In this document: positions 1-12,086 of the stretch, one piece after another
How positions within the stretch are numbered: the stretch's first letter is position 1
Layout of the letters: each line of letters starts with the position of its first letter
Assembly (NCBI GenBank): GCA_946894095.1
Contig: OX335665.1
Span: 5,900,001-5,964,000 of the forward strand
DNA from: Incurvaria masculella
Taxonomy: Eukaryota > Arthropoda > Insecta > Lepidoptera > Incurvariidae
Length of the DNA stretch: 64,000 bases
Direction of reading: 5' to 3'
Translations under genes and position numbers: made by a program
The notes under the pieces: generated by a model
Databases searched by the model: none
Told to the model about the DNA's origin: nothing
The model's input: the letters and a program-made list of their open reading frames with translations, nothing else

Positions 1-399
1 ACTTTTAGTATTCATAAAAGGAGTTTGGTAATTTTAGTTGAAAGTTAAAATTATGAAATCAGTGCAGAATCAGTAGGTAGTTATTTTAAAAAAAAATCAA
101 ACTAAAAAAAAGGTCAAAAAATTAGTTTACGACCACTTTACTCAGTTTCCGACCACCACATATTCTAGTTTACGACCATGGCTTAGTTTGAATAATTTTT
201 ATGTTCAGATAATTACGTATTCATTTTTTCAAACCCCAAGTGTAAAATGTAACATTATATTTTACTTCACTACTTGTAACCAAGCCCTTGTTACATTAAA
301 AAGATTTTACTTGTGCTGGCTCATTGAAAAGTCCTGAAAAGTCGGTACATTTGAGGTGGTAAAAAAATATATAATTTATATACTATTTTAATATTAATG
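1..399. other. AT-rich intergenic DNA
   Basis: I see no gene, RNA or clear repeat here. The sequence is AT-rich with homopolymer runs and stops in all frames. Confidence 0.4.
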
Positions 400-615
400 T
401 GTCAAAGTGACGTCACAAAGTACTACTTTCCGTTAGTCTTAGTTTCTGTTACGACTATTTATCTCAGCCTAAGACTAACGAAAAGTAGTACTTTGTGACG
501 TCACTTTGACACATTTTGTATGGACGAAATCTTAAAGTAATGCAAATTGTCGTCACAAAGTACTACTTTTCGTTAGTCTTAGTTTCTGTTACGACTATTT
601 ATCTCAGCCTTAGTC
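400..615. mobile_element. Hairpin MITE (CTGAG family), rearranged copy
   Basis: Three arms of the same sequence lie side by side in alternating orientation. Each contains GTCACAAAGTACTACTTT and CTGTTACGACTATTTATC or their complements, so this is about one and a half copies of the compact MITE found whole at 13818-13983. No coding capacity. The family belongs to no superfamily I can name. Confidence 0.7.
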
Positions 616-891
616 TTGGCGGGCAGTGTTAAATCATGGCATGAGAAGCGTAATGGGTGAGGACCGAAATTTTGACACCCTCTCACAAAAGTTGCATGTC
701 CCACTCAAAAAAATATTGTAAAATTCAATAACCTTGAAAAACTCATTGTTGTTTTTTTTTTCATTTTAAAGTTTGAACAACCCCGTACAAAAATGGCATG
801 TCACACTACTGACTCACTCATGTACCTACTTAATTGTATCTAACCTAAGTGTGTTGTATTATTTTTATCACATTACCAATAATAAATAATT

Positions 892-1019
892 GAGTAGCTC
901 GTAGCCTAGTGGCGCGGGGACTTGCCTAGCATACCAGAGGTCTGGGTTCAAATCCTCGCCCAGTTCATGCACCACTTTCTTTCTCTTTCCGAGTTGGATA
1001 AGTGCATTTTCGTCATTAA
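892..1019 (+). repeat. tRNA-headed SINE, 5' part
   Basis: The head carries an A-box-like stretch (GTGGCGCGGGG) and a B-box (GGTTCAAATCC) as in pol III tRNA promoters, then the CTTTCTCTTTCCGAGTTGGA segment shared by all copies in the window. The copy is cut at TTAA (1016-1019) by a 471-bp MITE and resumes at 1491. Confidence 0.7.
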
Positions 1020-1494
1020 GGCGCTAGGACTAGCCAACTACTCGCGCCATACAAGTGCACTTTATAACAAATGTAATAATGTGTAGTGAAACGCTTCAGC
1101 AAATCCAAATAGAACTCCAGACTGATAATGGATTGTTAATATTTTTTTATTCCATCATTTATTTAAATAATAATAAAAATAAAAAAGTTGATTTTTCTCA
1201 TTAGAAATCTGAAAGTAATTCGATTTCTAGATATAAGCAAACACAGCATATATGCATAAACAAAAAATTCCATTTGCTTTTAGATTTCTACATTTAGTCA
1301 AAAAAGTTCGGAAATGGACACCGTTTCCGCAATGTATTTTGTATAGAAAAAGGAAACATACATTAACGAAAATAGTTCGATTCCTAGACAAGGAATCATA
1401 TATTGTAAGAATGACACTTATAATCGTCAGACTTAGTTAGTTAACTTGGGGTGCCTCGTCTAACTTTGCGATTTGGCTAGTACCAGGCCCTTAA
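1016..1494. mobile_element. TTAA-flanked MITE, family 3 (in a SINE)
   Basis: The insert is bounded by TTAA on both sides (1016-1019 and 1491-1494). Its ends are imperfect inverted repeats sharing ACTAGCCAA. Removing it with one TTAA rejoins the SINE at 1019/1495. A TTAA duplication with short terminal repeats is typical of piggyBac-type non-autonomous elements (inference). The small ORF inside (62 codons) has no recognisable homology. Confidence 0.65.
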
Positions 1495-1635
1495 TGCGAG
1501 CTGCTCTATGGTTCGGACTCGATGTAAAACTGTAGGTCCCGTTGCCCTACCTGGTGGTAAGGTTAAGCCCGCCCAGGTTGGTACCATCGCATTGGATGAA
1601 AATATCATCGAAGGGGCAATGAAAAATTTTATTTT
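1491..1635 (+). repeat. tRNA-headed SINE, body part
   Basis: This is the body of the SINE that starts at 892, with the shared motifs AATGCGAGCTGCTC, AAACTGTAGGTCCC and TTGGTACCATCGCATTGGAT. It ends in an AT-rich tail. Confidence 0.65.
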
Positions 1636-2073
1636 TATCAAATGATTTTTAATATACTAAAAATAAAGCATCAATTTACACTGTTTTATTACTTCAAACC
1701 GAAGTTTTTTAATATTGTTCCAGTAAAATGTATATTCCATTTTTTTTTTCTGAGAGTGCACCACTTCACTGGAAATAAATTCAAAATCAATGAATAAAGT
1801 TTTAATGGGGATAGCATATTCGAAATTGTTTCATCACAAACAAAGACAAAATTCATAATTTTTTATTATTCGTGGATACAGCTTCATTAAATTTCTGCGT
1901 TGCCTATCCCTTACATTTTCTCTGTTATGTCTCTATGGGTGTCAAAATATTGGTCCTCAACCAAATAGTCCAGTAAAGCCGACAAAGCATCTGTTACACA
2001 AGTCCCATTAATATCTGACGCTGTTCTAGACGTGTTCGAATTGCATAAAAAAAATTGTAGTACGAGTACATAC
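1636..2073. other. AT-rich stretch left of the secreted-protein exon
   Basis: This should be intron of the minus-strand gene whose first exon ends at 2074. I found no further exon of that gene between here and position 1, and no clear repeat. Confidence 0.4.
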
Positions 2074-2598
2074 CTTGTGCAAGCAGACATGCCGAGGACC
2101 TTCTGTTGTTGGTGCGTTCGTTACAATGATGGCTGGCTTTACTTTGTACTTGGTGTAAACTTCCGCTTTCCCCAAAGACTTGGTATCATTCATTGTTTTT
2201 GTGCTTTTACCATCGGTACGTTGATCGACTGCTTTTTTGTTGGAGCTTTCGTTATTTTGAACAGTTTTATCACCGTCAGACTGCTCACCGGGAATGGAAT
2301 TTCTCACTTTGATGTAAGAGCTTGTTTGATATTCTGAATTTGAACTTACGTTTGAGCTATTAGGATCCAAGTTCCGTTTAAATCGCTCAAAGTCATTGTT
2401 TATTGTCAGAAAATTATCGTACTCTGGGGAAATTAGTGCATTTATTTTTCTGCGATGGTGATACTTCAAGAATGTTCTTTCGTATGGAACCTTGTTGGGG
2501 TTGGCCGCATCCTTTGAGTTCGTATTGTCTGTTTCGGTTTCGGCAATAATTATTTTCAAAATGAAGGATAAAACGACAAGCCATCCCATGGGAAGCAT
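2074..2598 (-). CDS. First coding exon of an unknown secreted protein
   Basis: The exon encodes 175 residues beginning MLPMGWLVVLSFIL, a typical signal peptide with a hydrophobic core at residues 4-18, followed by a hydrophilic, Ser/Asn/Lys-rich stretch. The ATG at 2598-2596 has an A at -3; an upstream in-frame TTG is not a likely start. The exon ends with a strong donor, CACAAG|GTATGT, at 2074, so the ORF beyond it is intron. The last residues (PTTEGPRHVCLHK) suggest that a Cys-containing domain begins in the next exon, which lies left of the window or is not recognisable here. I do not recognise the family. Real exon: likely, from signal peptide, biased composition and donor site. Confidence 0.6.
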
Positions 2599-3511
2599 TT
2601 TCTCACACACCAACTGATCACTTTTATTTACATTTTAGCTATTTACCTAGATATGTTTTTCTTTTATTTATTTTCAACAATCATCACATAAACAAAACAT
2701 TAATCACAGCACTTGCACGAGAATATCGATTCTATCAGCAAGTATTTTCAGGCCAGCAGCAAGAACGAGCTGATGGAACTCGAACCTGTAATGCAATATG
2801 AGGTTCACAGTCACTGTTCTTAAACACAATAAACTTCTATAATTAAAACCATATAAAATTGCCCATATCTCCATGCATCGATATCGACGTAAACAAATTG
2901 TATTTCTGGGAAAACAAAAATTGGTGCACAGCTATTTTTACCTAGCCTCACCAAAAATGTATAGAGGGTTAAATAAGAGTTAAAATTATCACGTCCAAAA
3001 TTAAAATCATATTGATAAACACAAACATATCAAGAGAAATACTGTGCGAAGTGCGAACGGCCATCATTTAATCGATGACAGTTTTGGTCACAGAATATTT
3101 AGTAAATTGACATCTTATATATTTTTTTACTGTTTTAACCCAGTATATCTACTCAGGGGCGTAAACGTGTAAGTCACAGATGAAAGTGAAACGCTTTCGC
3201 CTGACGTCATCAAATATAAAATGTAATTTTCGTGTCATCACTCTCTAATTAGAAAAAATATAAAGGGACAACACGAGAGTGACTTATGGCGGTCATTTTA
3301 TGACTACGAAAGCAATGTGACTCACGGGTGAGTCACTGGTGACTCACAGGAGAGAATCTTATGAGTAGACCCCCTGCCTCAATGGTCCAAATGGGTAGTC
3401 CACAGATTACCAATATAATGGGGTAGGCTGGGCTAGTCAACACCGCCAAGTCTTCATATAAGCAAATACTTTTAATACTAAGCCAGTAGGTCGCGTTTTC
3501 TAAGGAATGTG
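2599..3511. other. 5' flank of the secreted-protein gene
   Basis: This probably holds the 5' UTR and promoter of the minus-strand gene. Around 3325-3352 there is a short direct/inverted cluster of GTGACTCAC motifs. No other gene or known repeat is visible before the BEL target site. Confidence 0.35.
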
Positions 3512-3516
3512 ATATG

Positions 3517-4042
3517 TGGTTTAGCCGATTCAAATAAATTTAATTTGGTACTAGCTTATGGGTTTATCGCTGTGACGCTACACAAGTACCCCATCCTTAT
3601 CACTTTCATACTCCTATACAGCTTTACCCATAGACCTGTCTCACCTAGCATCTACAGCGCGGCGAATGAGTTGAAGTCGAATTTCAACGCTGAGTAACCG
3701 AAAAGCTATCGCCGCCAACGGTCTCGCTCGCGTTCCGCGTCGCTATACCTATCTAAGAAAATACCAAAAAACGTGAGTTCTGGTGCCTGTTCGCTTCACC
3801 TCGTCTTCAGCTCATCCAAGGACAATACGTGTATGGTGGCCACCTTCCTACTGGGACAGTTCCGGATCCAGCAGAACCTCCTGGAGTTCGCGGCTACAGG
3901 GTGAGTCCTACCATTGTCCTTCCTCTCAAACCTTGGCGTAGCTGTCACCGCAATAAGCCTGTAAACCTATAAGAATGAAATAAATAGATTTAGGAAGAAG
4001 TAAAGAACCTTTAAAAAACCAGCGACCTAATCCGCGCCATCA
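3517..4042 (+). repeat. 5' LTR of the BEL/Pao element
   Basis: Starts TGGTTTAGCC and ends CGCGCCATCA; same length and, by eye, same sequence as 31726-32251. The preceding ATATG is the target duplication. A candidate primer site follows within a few bases (TGGTCACTTCGTTCCGG at 4049), whose complement ends in CCA as expected for a tRNA 3' end; I cannot name the tRNA. Confidence 0.93.
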
Positions 4043-4151
4043 TCTGATGGTCACTTCGTTCCGGATACCTACTATTGTTTCATGTTACGTATAGGTACAT
4101 AATAATATTTAATTTATTTACTTATTACTATAATTAAATTAGTTAACCACT

Positions 4152-5518
4152 ATGGCTCACGAACAAAGAGTATTCGAGCGAAGTTTGAAGCGACTCGAAA
4201 TTAAATTCAATTGTTATTTTGAACGAGCTCAGAATATTTACGATAGTATAGCTCAGTTAAATACAAAAAGTGTGGAGTCATTCCTTGCAAAGGCGGCAAC
4301 TATCGATTACATTCGCAAAGAATTCGTGTCCGCAGTGGACGAATATAATGAACTACTTGCATCGAATCCCGAGGCGGCCGGCCCTAACTACAATGTCATT
4401 ATTGCCTTCGAGGATCTATATGCACAAATCAAATATAAACATGATCAAATACAGTCATCGCGTTCAAATCCGCTTTCTGAGAAAGGCAGTGCGTCTAAAA
4501 TGCCGAATAAACATGTTTCCAAATTGCCACGGCTGGAATTATGTTCGTTCAATGGTGAGTTAGAGAGTTGGCCTATGTTTTACGAAACATTTAAGAGCGT
4601 AATTCATGAAAATATTGATCTGACGGATAGCGAAAAAATTCAGTATTTAGTGGGGAGATTAACGGGCAAGGCACAAAGTATCTGCCAAGGTTTTATGCCT
4701 ACTGCCGAAAATTATTCAGTATTGTGGAATGCATTGGTAAATAAATACAATGATAAACGCGTTTTGGCAGCTGCCTACATGGATCAATTATTGAATATAC
4801 CTACTGTCACTGAGATCACACCCGCTAGCTTAGAACATTTTGTTGATAAATTCTCATCCACTATTTCCGCATTAAAGCAACTGAAGGTCGATAGTTTGGA
4901 GGAATTTATTTTTGTGCATATTGGCTCGAAAAAGTTAGGCATGGAAACTGTCAAACACTTCGAGATGTCCATAAGAAACGACAAAGAAATGCCTACTTCT
5001 TCCAAATTCATTGAATTTGTTCGCGATCAATCACGCATTTTACAACGCGCATATGCGGGTACTTGCAATAACCAACCTCCGCCGCGACCGGCGAACGCCA
5101 ATGGCAATAACAAATCGCCAATGTTCAAATCGTATCCGCCGCCGCCACAATCTCGTACGAATAAAAATACGGTCAAAACGTTTGTAAACGTGCAAGACAT
5201 CAAATGCGTGTCCTGTGGAGGGATCGATCATTCATTGTTGTACCAGTGTCCCAAGTTTCATACGATGTCATCCCGCGATCGATATAATTTTGTCAAAAAT
5301 AATAAATTATGCGTAAATTGCTTAAGTACTAAGCACGCTATTCGTAATTGTAAATCTGAAAGCAGGTGTCGAGTGTGCTCTCGCTCACACCACTCGCTCC
5401 TACATTTCGAGTCAAATAATGTTCACCCGCTCGCATCCAATACTCGTACCACCGCGGCCGCGGCCGGCGAGGCGCCTGCGACTTCGCCGTCGCCTGCGCC
5501 CGCGGTCGCCGCCGCCGG
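4152..5518 (+). CDS. BEL/Pao Gag (interrupted before protease)
   Basis: About 455 BEL-derived residues from the ATG at 4152. The N-terminal half matches the DUF1759-type Gag of Pao elements (PRLELCSFNGELESWPMF at about residue 125, then the VGRLTGKAQ helix). Near residues 350-420 come Cys/His knuckles (CVSCGGIDHSLLYQC, CVNCLSTKHAIRNC, CRVC). An Ala/Pro-rich linker leads to the CCGG at 5515. The ORF formally runs on to 5597, but the last 26 residues come from the inserted DNA. Gag would package the element's RNA in cytoplasmic particles; the downstream pol is now 22 kb away, so this copy cannot make a normal Gag-Pol. Confidence 0.9.
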
Positions 5519-5543
5519 TGTCCCAGGCAGGAATGAATCCCCT

Positions 5544-5954
5544 CTAAAAGTGAACCCCTGTTTACAACTATTTGACACTAATTATGTCGTTTTATGATCG
5601 TAAATCAAGTTGAATACCAAACAAGGCGGCCGACAAAGTGAATGGGAGGTAGATTCGAGTGCTCGAGTTGTATAAACAAAACCGAGACGCGTCACCGCCG
5701 CTCCATTGACCAACTGCCATAATTGTAGTAGGAAGGTACATACTCTTTTATGACATTTGTTTTTCGTAATGCCTTTTGCGACGCATTTCCAAACGAGATT
5801 TTCTCTTTAATTTAAGATTCCGAATAAAAAAAAAATTCCAAGACGTCTTGATAATAGAGTGAGTGACTCGCAGCTCACGGGCGTAGGGATTTACTTTTGA
5901 TGCCAGGGTCATGAGTTCGACCGGTGATGCCTGACTCTCTTTTTGATGTTTTTT
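5544..5954. other. Left subterminal part of the 22-kb insert
   Basis: No gene. The stretch near 5668-5695 (TATAAACAAAACC) resembles the complement of 27440-27460 near the right end, so the terminal repeats may extend with gaps to 150 bp. At 5868-5945 there is a tRNA-like segment with a B-box-like GAGTTCGACC. Confidence 0.4.
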
Positions 5955-6322
5955 TATGTTTTTTGTATGTAAATGGACATGAATGGTTAATACTAAATTG
6001 ACCGTCAGATATTAGCCTAACACACCACATGGGAACTATGTGCCATGCCAGGACCTCCCTTATATTGCTCGTCTACATTGAATTGAATGGAAAACATGGA
6101 CAATTTTCATTGCCGCTTCGACCATCATTCATTCAATGCGATGGTACCACCGTTAACCTTACCACCTAGTAAGTAAGGGACCTACAGCTTTACGTGTCAT
6201 CCGAACCACGGCCAGCCTTAACGGTTTAAAATGGTCACCCATCCAAAATTTACCCGCTCACAGGTGACCAAGCTTATCGAATCGCAAGGCGTCGCGCCAC
6301 TGGGCTGCCGAGGCTGACAAAC
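5955..6322 (-). repeat. 5S-rRNA-headed SINE, degenerate
   Basis: Reads on the minus strand from a 5S-like head (GGATGGGTGACC region near 6230-6310) through the common body (TTGGTACCATCGCAT type motif near 6140) to the tail CCTGGCATGGCACATAG. It has many changes, so it is old. Confidence 0.6.
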
Positions 6323-6334
6323 AATGTCAAATGT

Positions 6335-6585
6335 GTTGGATAAGTCCATTTCTTCACGAATTCGAATGTTTACATGGTTCGGAATCAATTTAAAAGTTTA
6401 GGTCCCTTTACCCTACTAGGTGGTAGGTGTGTAAGCTCACCTGGGTTGGTACTATCGCATTAGATGAAAATATGTAAGAAGCGATAATGAACGACTGCCT
6501 GTGTTTTCCATCCATATCAATGTAGATGGGCAATATAAGGAAGGTCCTGGCATGGCACCTAGATGCGGTTTGTTGGTCTGATTTC
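6335..6585 (+). repeat. SINE body and tail
   Basis: Contains the family motifs GTTGGATAAGT, GTTGGTACTATCGCATTAGA, GTGTTTTCCATCC and GGAAGGTCCTGGCATGGCAC in the usual order; the head is missing. Confidence 0.6.
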
Positions 6586-6629
6586 AAGATGACTTTACGT
6601 ATTAGCCATAACCGTGCCAGCTTAAAATG

Positions 6630-6905
6630 AAAAAAAAAAACGATCAAGTGCGAGTCGGACTCGCACACAAAGGGTTCCGCACCATGGTACAAGATTTAAC
6701 ACCAAAAAATCGCGTGTTTTGTATTTGCTTTAATTTTTATTATTATTTAATTTTACCTATTTGTTTTAATAGCGGCAAAATAAATACACACGCTGTGATT
6801 ATTTCAGCTGCCTACCTATTACGGTTCATGAGACGGGCCCTGTAACGGACGGACGGACGGACGGATAGCGGAGGCTTAGTAATAAGGTTCCGTTAACACG
6901 TTTTG
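6630..6905 (+). repeat. Dispersed repeat with GTTCCG ends
   Basis: One of six copies in the window. It starts with a near-palindrome (GTGCGAGTCGGACTCGCAC), then AGGGTTCCG, an AT-rich middle with CAGCTGCCTACCTATTACGG, a short (GGAC)n run, and a closing AGGTTCCGTTAACACG. Non-coding; the class is uncertain (the end hairpins could fit a non-autonomous Helitron). Confidence 0.6.
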
Positions 6906-7152
6906 GGTAAATACTAAAGGAAAAATACTAAGGTATAAAAAATCTTTGCATACATCATGAATAGTTAGAAAGTGCCTCGCATATTCTTATATAAGACATG
7001 TTACGCATAAATAATCAAACAATTTTGTTGCGATCACAATTAGGGTTCCGGAGTTAAATTGTGACAATGCAATTAGGTTTTTGCAAGCAATTCAATATCA
7101 TCATATTTGTACGGTATCACTAGATATTAGAAAACAAAATCCCCCTCCGCAA

Positions 7153-7420
7153 CATGAGCGGCTCGTAGCCTAGTGGCGCGGGGACTGGCCTAGCGTACCA
7201 GAGGCCTGGGTTCAATACCGACATGCATCACTGTCTTTCTTTTTCCGAGTTCGATAAGTGGATTTCGTCACGAATGCGAGCTGCTCCATGGTTCGGAATC
7301 CATGTAAAACTGTAGGACTCCTTCCCCTACTAGGTGGTAGGGTTTAAACCCGCCCGGGTTGGTACCATCGCATTGGATGAAAAGATGGTCGAAACGGCAA
7401 TGAAAAATGTATTTACATTT
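7153..7420 (+). repeat. tRNA-headed SINE
   Basis: Head with GGCGCGGGGACTGG (A-box side) and GGGTTCAATACC (B-box, changed), then the complete body to GTCGAAACGGCAATGAAAAA. A stretch starting with a TTTA microsatellite follows, and the SINE tail resumes at about 7600. Confidence 0.7.
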
Positions 7421-7599
7421 ATTTATTTATTTATCCAATATAACACACATGCATTACGTACAAAACAATGTATCTTAATATTTGGATTAAACCATTCCTG
7501 TAGACCATAAGGCCCGTGGTGGAAGGGTTACAACAATAGGACAATATAATTTGAGTGTACATACAATAAAAAAACCTAACGAACATTCAAATTCGACAT

Positions 7600-7765
7600 T
7601 CAAATTGTTCTTGTTTTACATCCAGTTCAATGTAGTCGTGCTTATAAAGGGAAGGTCCAGGCATGGCACCTAATTCCTTCAGGAATGTGGTGTATTGGGC
7701 TAATATCATAACCGTAGTTGTGTGGTATGAGCCATCCATGTCAGGTCGCATAAAAAAAACTGTTT
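7600..7765 (+). repeat. SINE tail
   Basis: Carries the end of the SINE (AGGGAAGGTCCAGGCATGGC ... GCCATCCATGTCAGGTCGCA) and a poly(A) run. It may be the displaced tail of the copy at 7153. Confidence 0.6.
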
Positions 7766-10700
7766 GTCTATCTGTCTGAACGCGATAAATTAAAAACTAC
7801 TGAACGGATTTTCATACGGTTTTCACGGGATCAAGGTTTATGTGTATAGTTCATTAGTGTTTTGTGTAAATTGGTTGAAATATGACGATAATTGTTAAAG
7901 ATGTCGGAAAAAATCAAGCTGATTGGGGAACTTTAATCGAAAACGCTGCCTAATCCTTTGGAGATATAACAAAATAATATGTGGTGGAATTGTTCCTCCT
8001 ATACAGGATGTCGTAACGGCCAGTACATTACTTTCGCCAGCGTAGTCCTCATGTTTTTCCGAGACAAAAAAGTTTACATTTTTTTTCTCTAAAGTGTCTA
8101 GTTACCGAGATATATATTTTTGAAATGTATGTTTTAGTCTAGTGTAATTTGACGCAACGTTGTAACCATGCATAAGGAAGGTCTTGGCATGGAACCTAGA
8201 TCCCACGTGGCGTATCAAGTTAATGTCATGACAGTAGGTGTGATATTAGCCATTCATGTCCAAGTACAGTCAACCAAAGGTTAAAGGATACACTTCCGGT
8301 TAAACGTAAAAATAAATGGTGTTTAAATACAACCTTTGATTAAATTTTTTTAGGATTTTGTTTACTCAGTAGCTAGTAGACATCCTCAACTATATTTGAA
8401 TCTATACTCAACCCTATAATAGTTTCCAAAAGTCAAAGTATTTCGACTGTTCATCTTTTCATTCAACCGGATGTGTATCCTAAACTCTTTGTTCGACTGT
8501 AAATACAACGTTCCCACGTTCTTACGGAACATTAGATTCTTTTTACACTAAATTATTAAATTACTTTGCATGGAAAGTCTAACTTTTTATTAAGAGGATT
8601 TTCAGCAAAAAGTTATTAAACTTTTTTGTTTGTTTCAATCCCAATAATAATTTCCCAAATTTAATGTACTGGGCGTTACGACGACGGTCTACAGATAAGT
8701 CTGCGATGAAATATGTCTATCTTTTAAGGATAGCTTACTATAAAAAAATAAATGTTTTAAAAAATGGTCAAATATATTGTGGTAATTGGAAAGCTATTTT
8801 GAGGGATACTATTTCAATCCTTACCAAATTAAATACGTTCGTTGCCTTAAGCATTTTATGCACATTATAATTGCCCTTTAAAGTATGCAATCATAATTAA
8901 TATGTTCGGTGTTTTTGCAATATTAAACAACGTGACTGGCGTTGTGTATGAATGCGCTAATCTCAGGAACTACCAGGGAGATATGCCATCTAGCGCGCCT
9001 GCTATGAGACTCGCTGTCTCCAATTTTCAAAAACTACCAACTCTAAGTACATGTCACATGGAAACAAAGTCGCATACGTTATATAGGGTGTGTGTGGGTG
9101 GGAACTGACTCAACAAACACATTTTTAGAGCATATTTGGAAACGGTGGCGATGTTTCGGCTGCGTGATTTATGACGCGCCGCTTGATAGCGGCCACCAAT
9201 GACCGGCAGTGCTTCATACCTGACGAGAAGAAGCCCGGGCAAAAGGGGCAACCCTATAGGCCCGCACCAAACCAACTCATGAGATGCAGAAGACCCCACT
9301 GGTTTTTGAAATTTAGGATTCTTAAATATGTTTTTAAAAATGTACGTCTATATGTTTTAATTTTTTGATAAACCTATTAGATTGGAAAATATTGGCTAAA
9401 CATATTTGAAAGTGTGCTTTTAAAAAAAAAACTTCAAAATACATATATACATACATACAAAACGATAAAAACATAAGGACACAAGGAAGAAAATCTGACA
9501 ACTTTTAGGGGTAGGAAGGTCTGGAAGACGATTTCGCTATTTTAATGGCAGTCACCGTGCAAAATTGTGCCTAGGCCAATTGACATAGAATGCATTTCGT
9601 AAAAATGCATTCTATCAAAATTCTTCTATCTTCGATTTCCGCTGCCTTCACGAGAGCCTTAAGGGATACATATTATTGCAGACGAATAAATCTTGAAGGT
9701 GGTGAAATAAGAGATGAAAAATTGTATGGGCAACCAAAAATACCTCAATTTAAGGATTTTTTTAAGCGTTTGGCAAGACTAGAGAGCCTGTTAAATTGTA
9801 CCAGGCTTGATTGATTTTTTCCCCAACATTAGGGCTACTTAGAATTTAATTACCAGATTTAATGCTTAATTACCAAAGGGGTAAGCAGATTGGGTTAAAT
9901 GTTTATAATAAAATAGAATGAAGCTGCTCTTGAATGTACTTCCATGAAAATTGGTGGAGTACATCTCTCTAAATTACAAGAGGGGTGACATCAACATCTA
10001 TTTTATATGGCAAATCTAGATAACGCAACCACTTGGCCCAGGCAGACCGACATATATAGCATCAGAGGGTTGGTCTCTAACACGTGAACCCATATTCAGC
10101 CATTTACCTTATCGTGACCAAAAATGTCGTGACCTCCCGGAATATATCGACTTAAAACATTTTGCTACAATTTGATAGATAGATGCATTGTCGTGAAACA
10201 GCGTTTTAGACCAGGCCTTTGGACATTTTTTTATTCAGGAAATAATTCAAACCGACTTCAGTCCAAAGCGACATGCGGAGGCGGGTACCTCAGCTAGTTT
10301 GCACAGGGTAATCTTTAAAACTACTGAACTGATTTAAAAAATTCTTTCAAAATTTGAAAGCTACATTATTTCTGTCTAACATAAGCTATATCTTATTTTA
10401 ATATTTAAAAGTTTTTATTTATAAATCACTATATTTGTAAACGAAGTCGGTCAGGTGCTTCTTTACGTCTGTTCGATGGACACCTTAAGGTGCCCGACGA
10501 CGCCCATGGGCTTTCGAACTTTAAGGGTGGCTGCGAAACCTAGCGGGTCGGTCAGGCTTAAATTCAATTCAAATCTTGGTTAAATAAGCCTAAAATCGAT
10601 ATGGGTGCAGTTGTTGAGAATTTTAAGGAAGTTCATTTAAGAAAGGGGAAACTCCTTTAAAATCTGAAATGGCTAAATGTTATTTATAAAACCTTATGGG

Positions 10701-10791
10701 GATGAATGGGAGATTAAAAGCATTTATGATGGAACAATATAAATTTTCGAAATCAACCAACGGTTTCTAGCGCAGGCAAAAGCTAGTGGTA
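7766..10791. other. Unassigned repeat-rich DNA in the 22-kb insert
   Basis: No gene that I can support. Contents: a common insect-type dispersed sequence at 7760-7980 (GAACGGATTTTCATACGGTT), a SINE tail at 8165-8275, a perfect 13-bp hairpin at 9585-9615, and a fragment at 10255-10300 that recurs inverted at 20805-20850 (GCTGAGGTACCCGGCTCCGC). ORFs of 60-80 codons here show no family features. Confidence 0.4.
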
Positions 10792-12086
10792 TACAGGGTC
10801 CGTCACTCGAACTGTTACTAACTTCACACTGCTTCTATTTTCAAAACAATAATGACAGCGCCCCGAATTCGTCAGTTTATTTTATTGTTTTTAAGTGGGC
10901 GAAAAGCCCGGGAACAGATTTTAATTTGATAATGAATTTTCGCAATGGATATTAAACGAACAATGTGATCATTTTGCCATGGGCCGGAAAATCACAACCA
11001 TCGTTCGGGAGCTCCGATATTTAACGTCGGAACAAAATGTTAGTGAAACGAAAGTTATAAGCAATCCGGGACCAATACTAAACGGAATTGAGGCGGTCAT
11101 CCGAAAACAGCAACATCACGTGACATGGTTCGAAAGGTGAAGGCTCGAATTCAAATAAATCCTCGCCAGCCGATATCGCTGCAATATTGACATAAAGTCT
11201 GAAAGTATCCGACTCAAGCATTAGGCGCATACTTAAAAAAACCGAAACTGAAACCCTACAAGATACAAAAAAGTACATCATCTTACTTCAGCGTAAAAGG
11301 CAGTCCGACTACAAAGAGCTCGAGCACTGAAAGTCTTGCACGAATTTGGCAATCTGGAAAACATTGTTTTTTCAGATTAATTTTTTTTAATGCCCAACGG
11401 TATGTAAACAAACTAAATGATCGTGTTTGGCTGCAGGGCAAGCCCAACGAGAATTTATACGATAAAGTTGCGTGCCAGAATATAACAGAAGTAAGCGCCT
11501 GCTTCTGTTATGGTCTGGGCTGCAGTGACCGCAAATGCTTTTGCTCTCCACTCGTGTTTATCAAGAAGGGCGTCAATGTCAACCAACAAGTGTACCAGCA
11601 AAAGGTGTTAAATGATGCGCTCATACCATAGGCATGTAAGCAATTCGGTATGAACAGCTGGACGTTCCAACAAGACTCAGCACCGTCCCACAAAGCTCGC
11701 CTGACACATTTTTATTTACAGTACCACGTTCCTCGGTTCATTTTTTCAGAACAGTGGCCTACTCTCCAGATTTTATTCCAATGGAATTAACGGTATGATC
11801 CATTTTGGAGGTAGCCGTATCAATCAAAAGATATGAAAGTGTGGATACGCTGAATGCACCGCTCCGTCGGAAATAACGCAAACTTAGTGCAGCCTGCAAA
11901 GCCTTTACGGGAAGACTTGGTGCTATCATCCGTGCCAAAGGAGGCTATACGAACTATAACAATGATTGTCTTAAAATTCAAGATATTTTTTTTGCATTTT
12001 GATACAATTTTTAATAAACCGTACTTTAATTAACCAAATAACATAATTTTCAATTGGTAACACTTCGAGTGATGGACCCTGTATAT
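10792..12086 (+). pseudogene. Dead Tc1/mariner-type transposon
   Basis: The ends are inverted copies of ACAGGGTCCGTCACTCGAA (10793 onward and, complemented, 12066-12086) next to TA. Between them the plus strand shows pieces of an IS630-type transposase in shifting frames, such as WTFQQDSAPSHKARLTHF near 11660-11710 followed by YSPDFIPME near 11760-11785, the usual spacing of the second and third acidic motifs. Stops and frameshifts are many, so the element is inactive. Confidence 0.65.

Noticed and set aside
1252..1440. 62-codon ORF
   Set aside because: Lies inside a TTAA MITE and has no domain or codon signal.
5519..5597. Last 26 residues of the gag ORF as BEL protein
   Set aside because: They are encoded by the left end of the inserted element.
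8664..9814. Several ORFs of 65-81 codons
   Set aside because: No recognisable family, start context or splice signals; expected by chance in this length.
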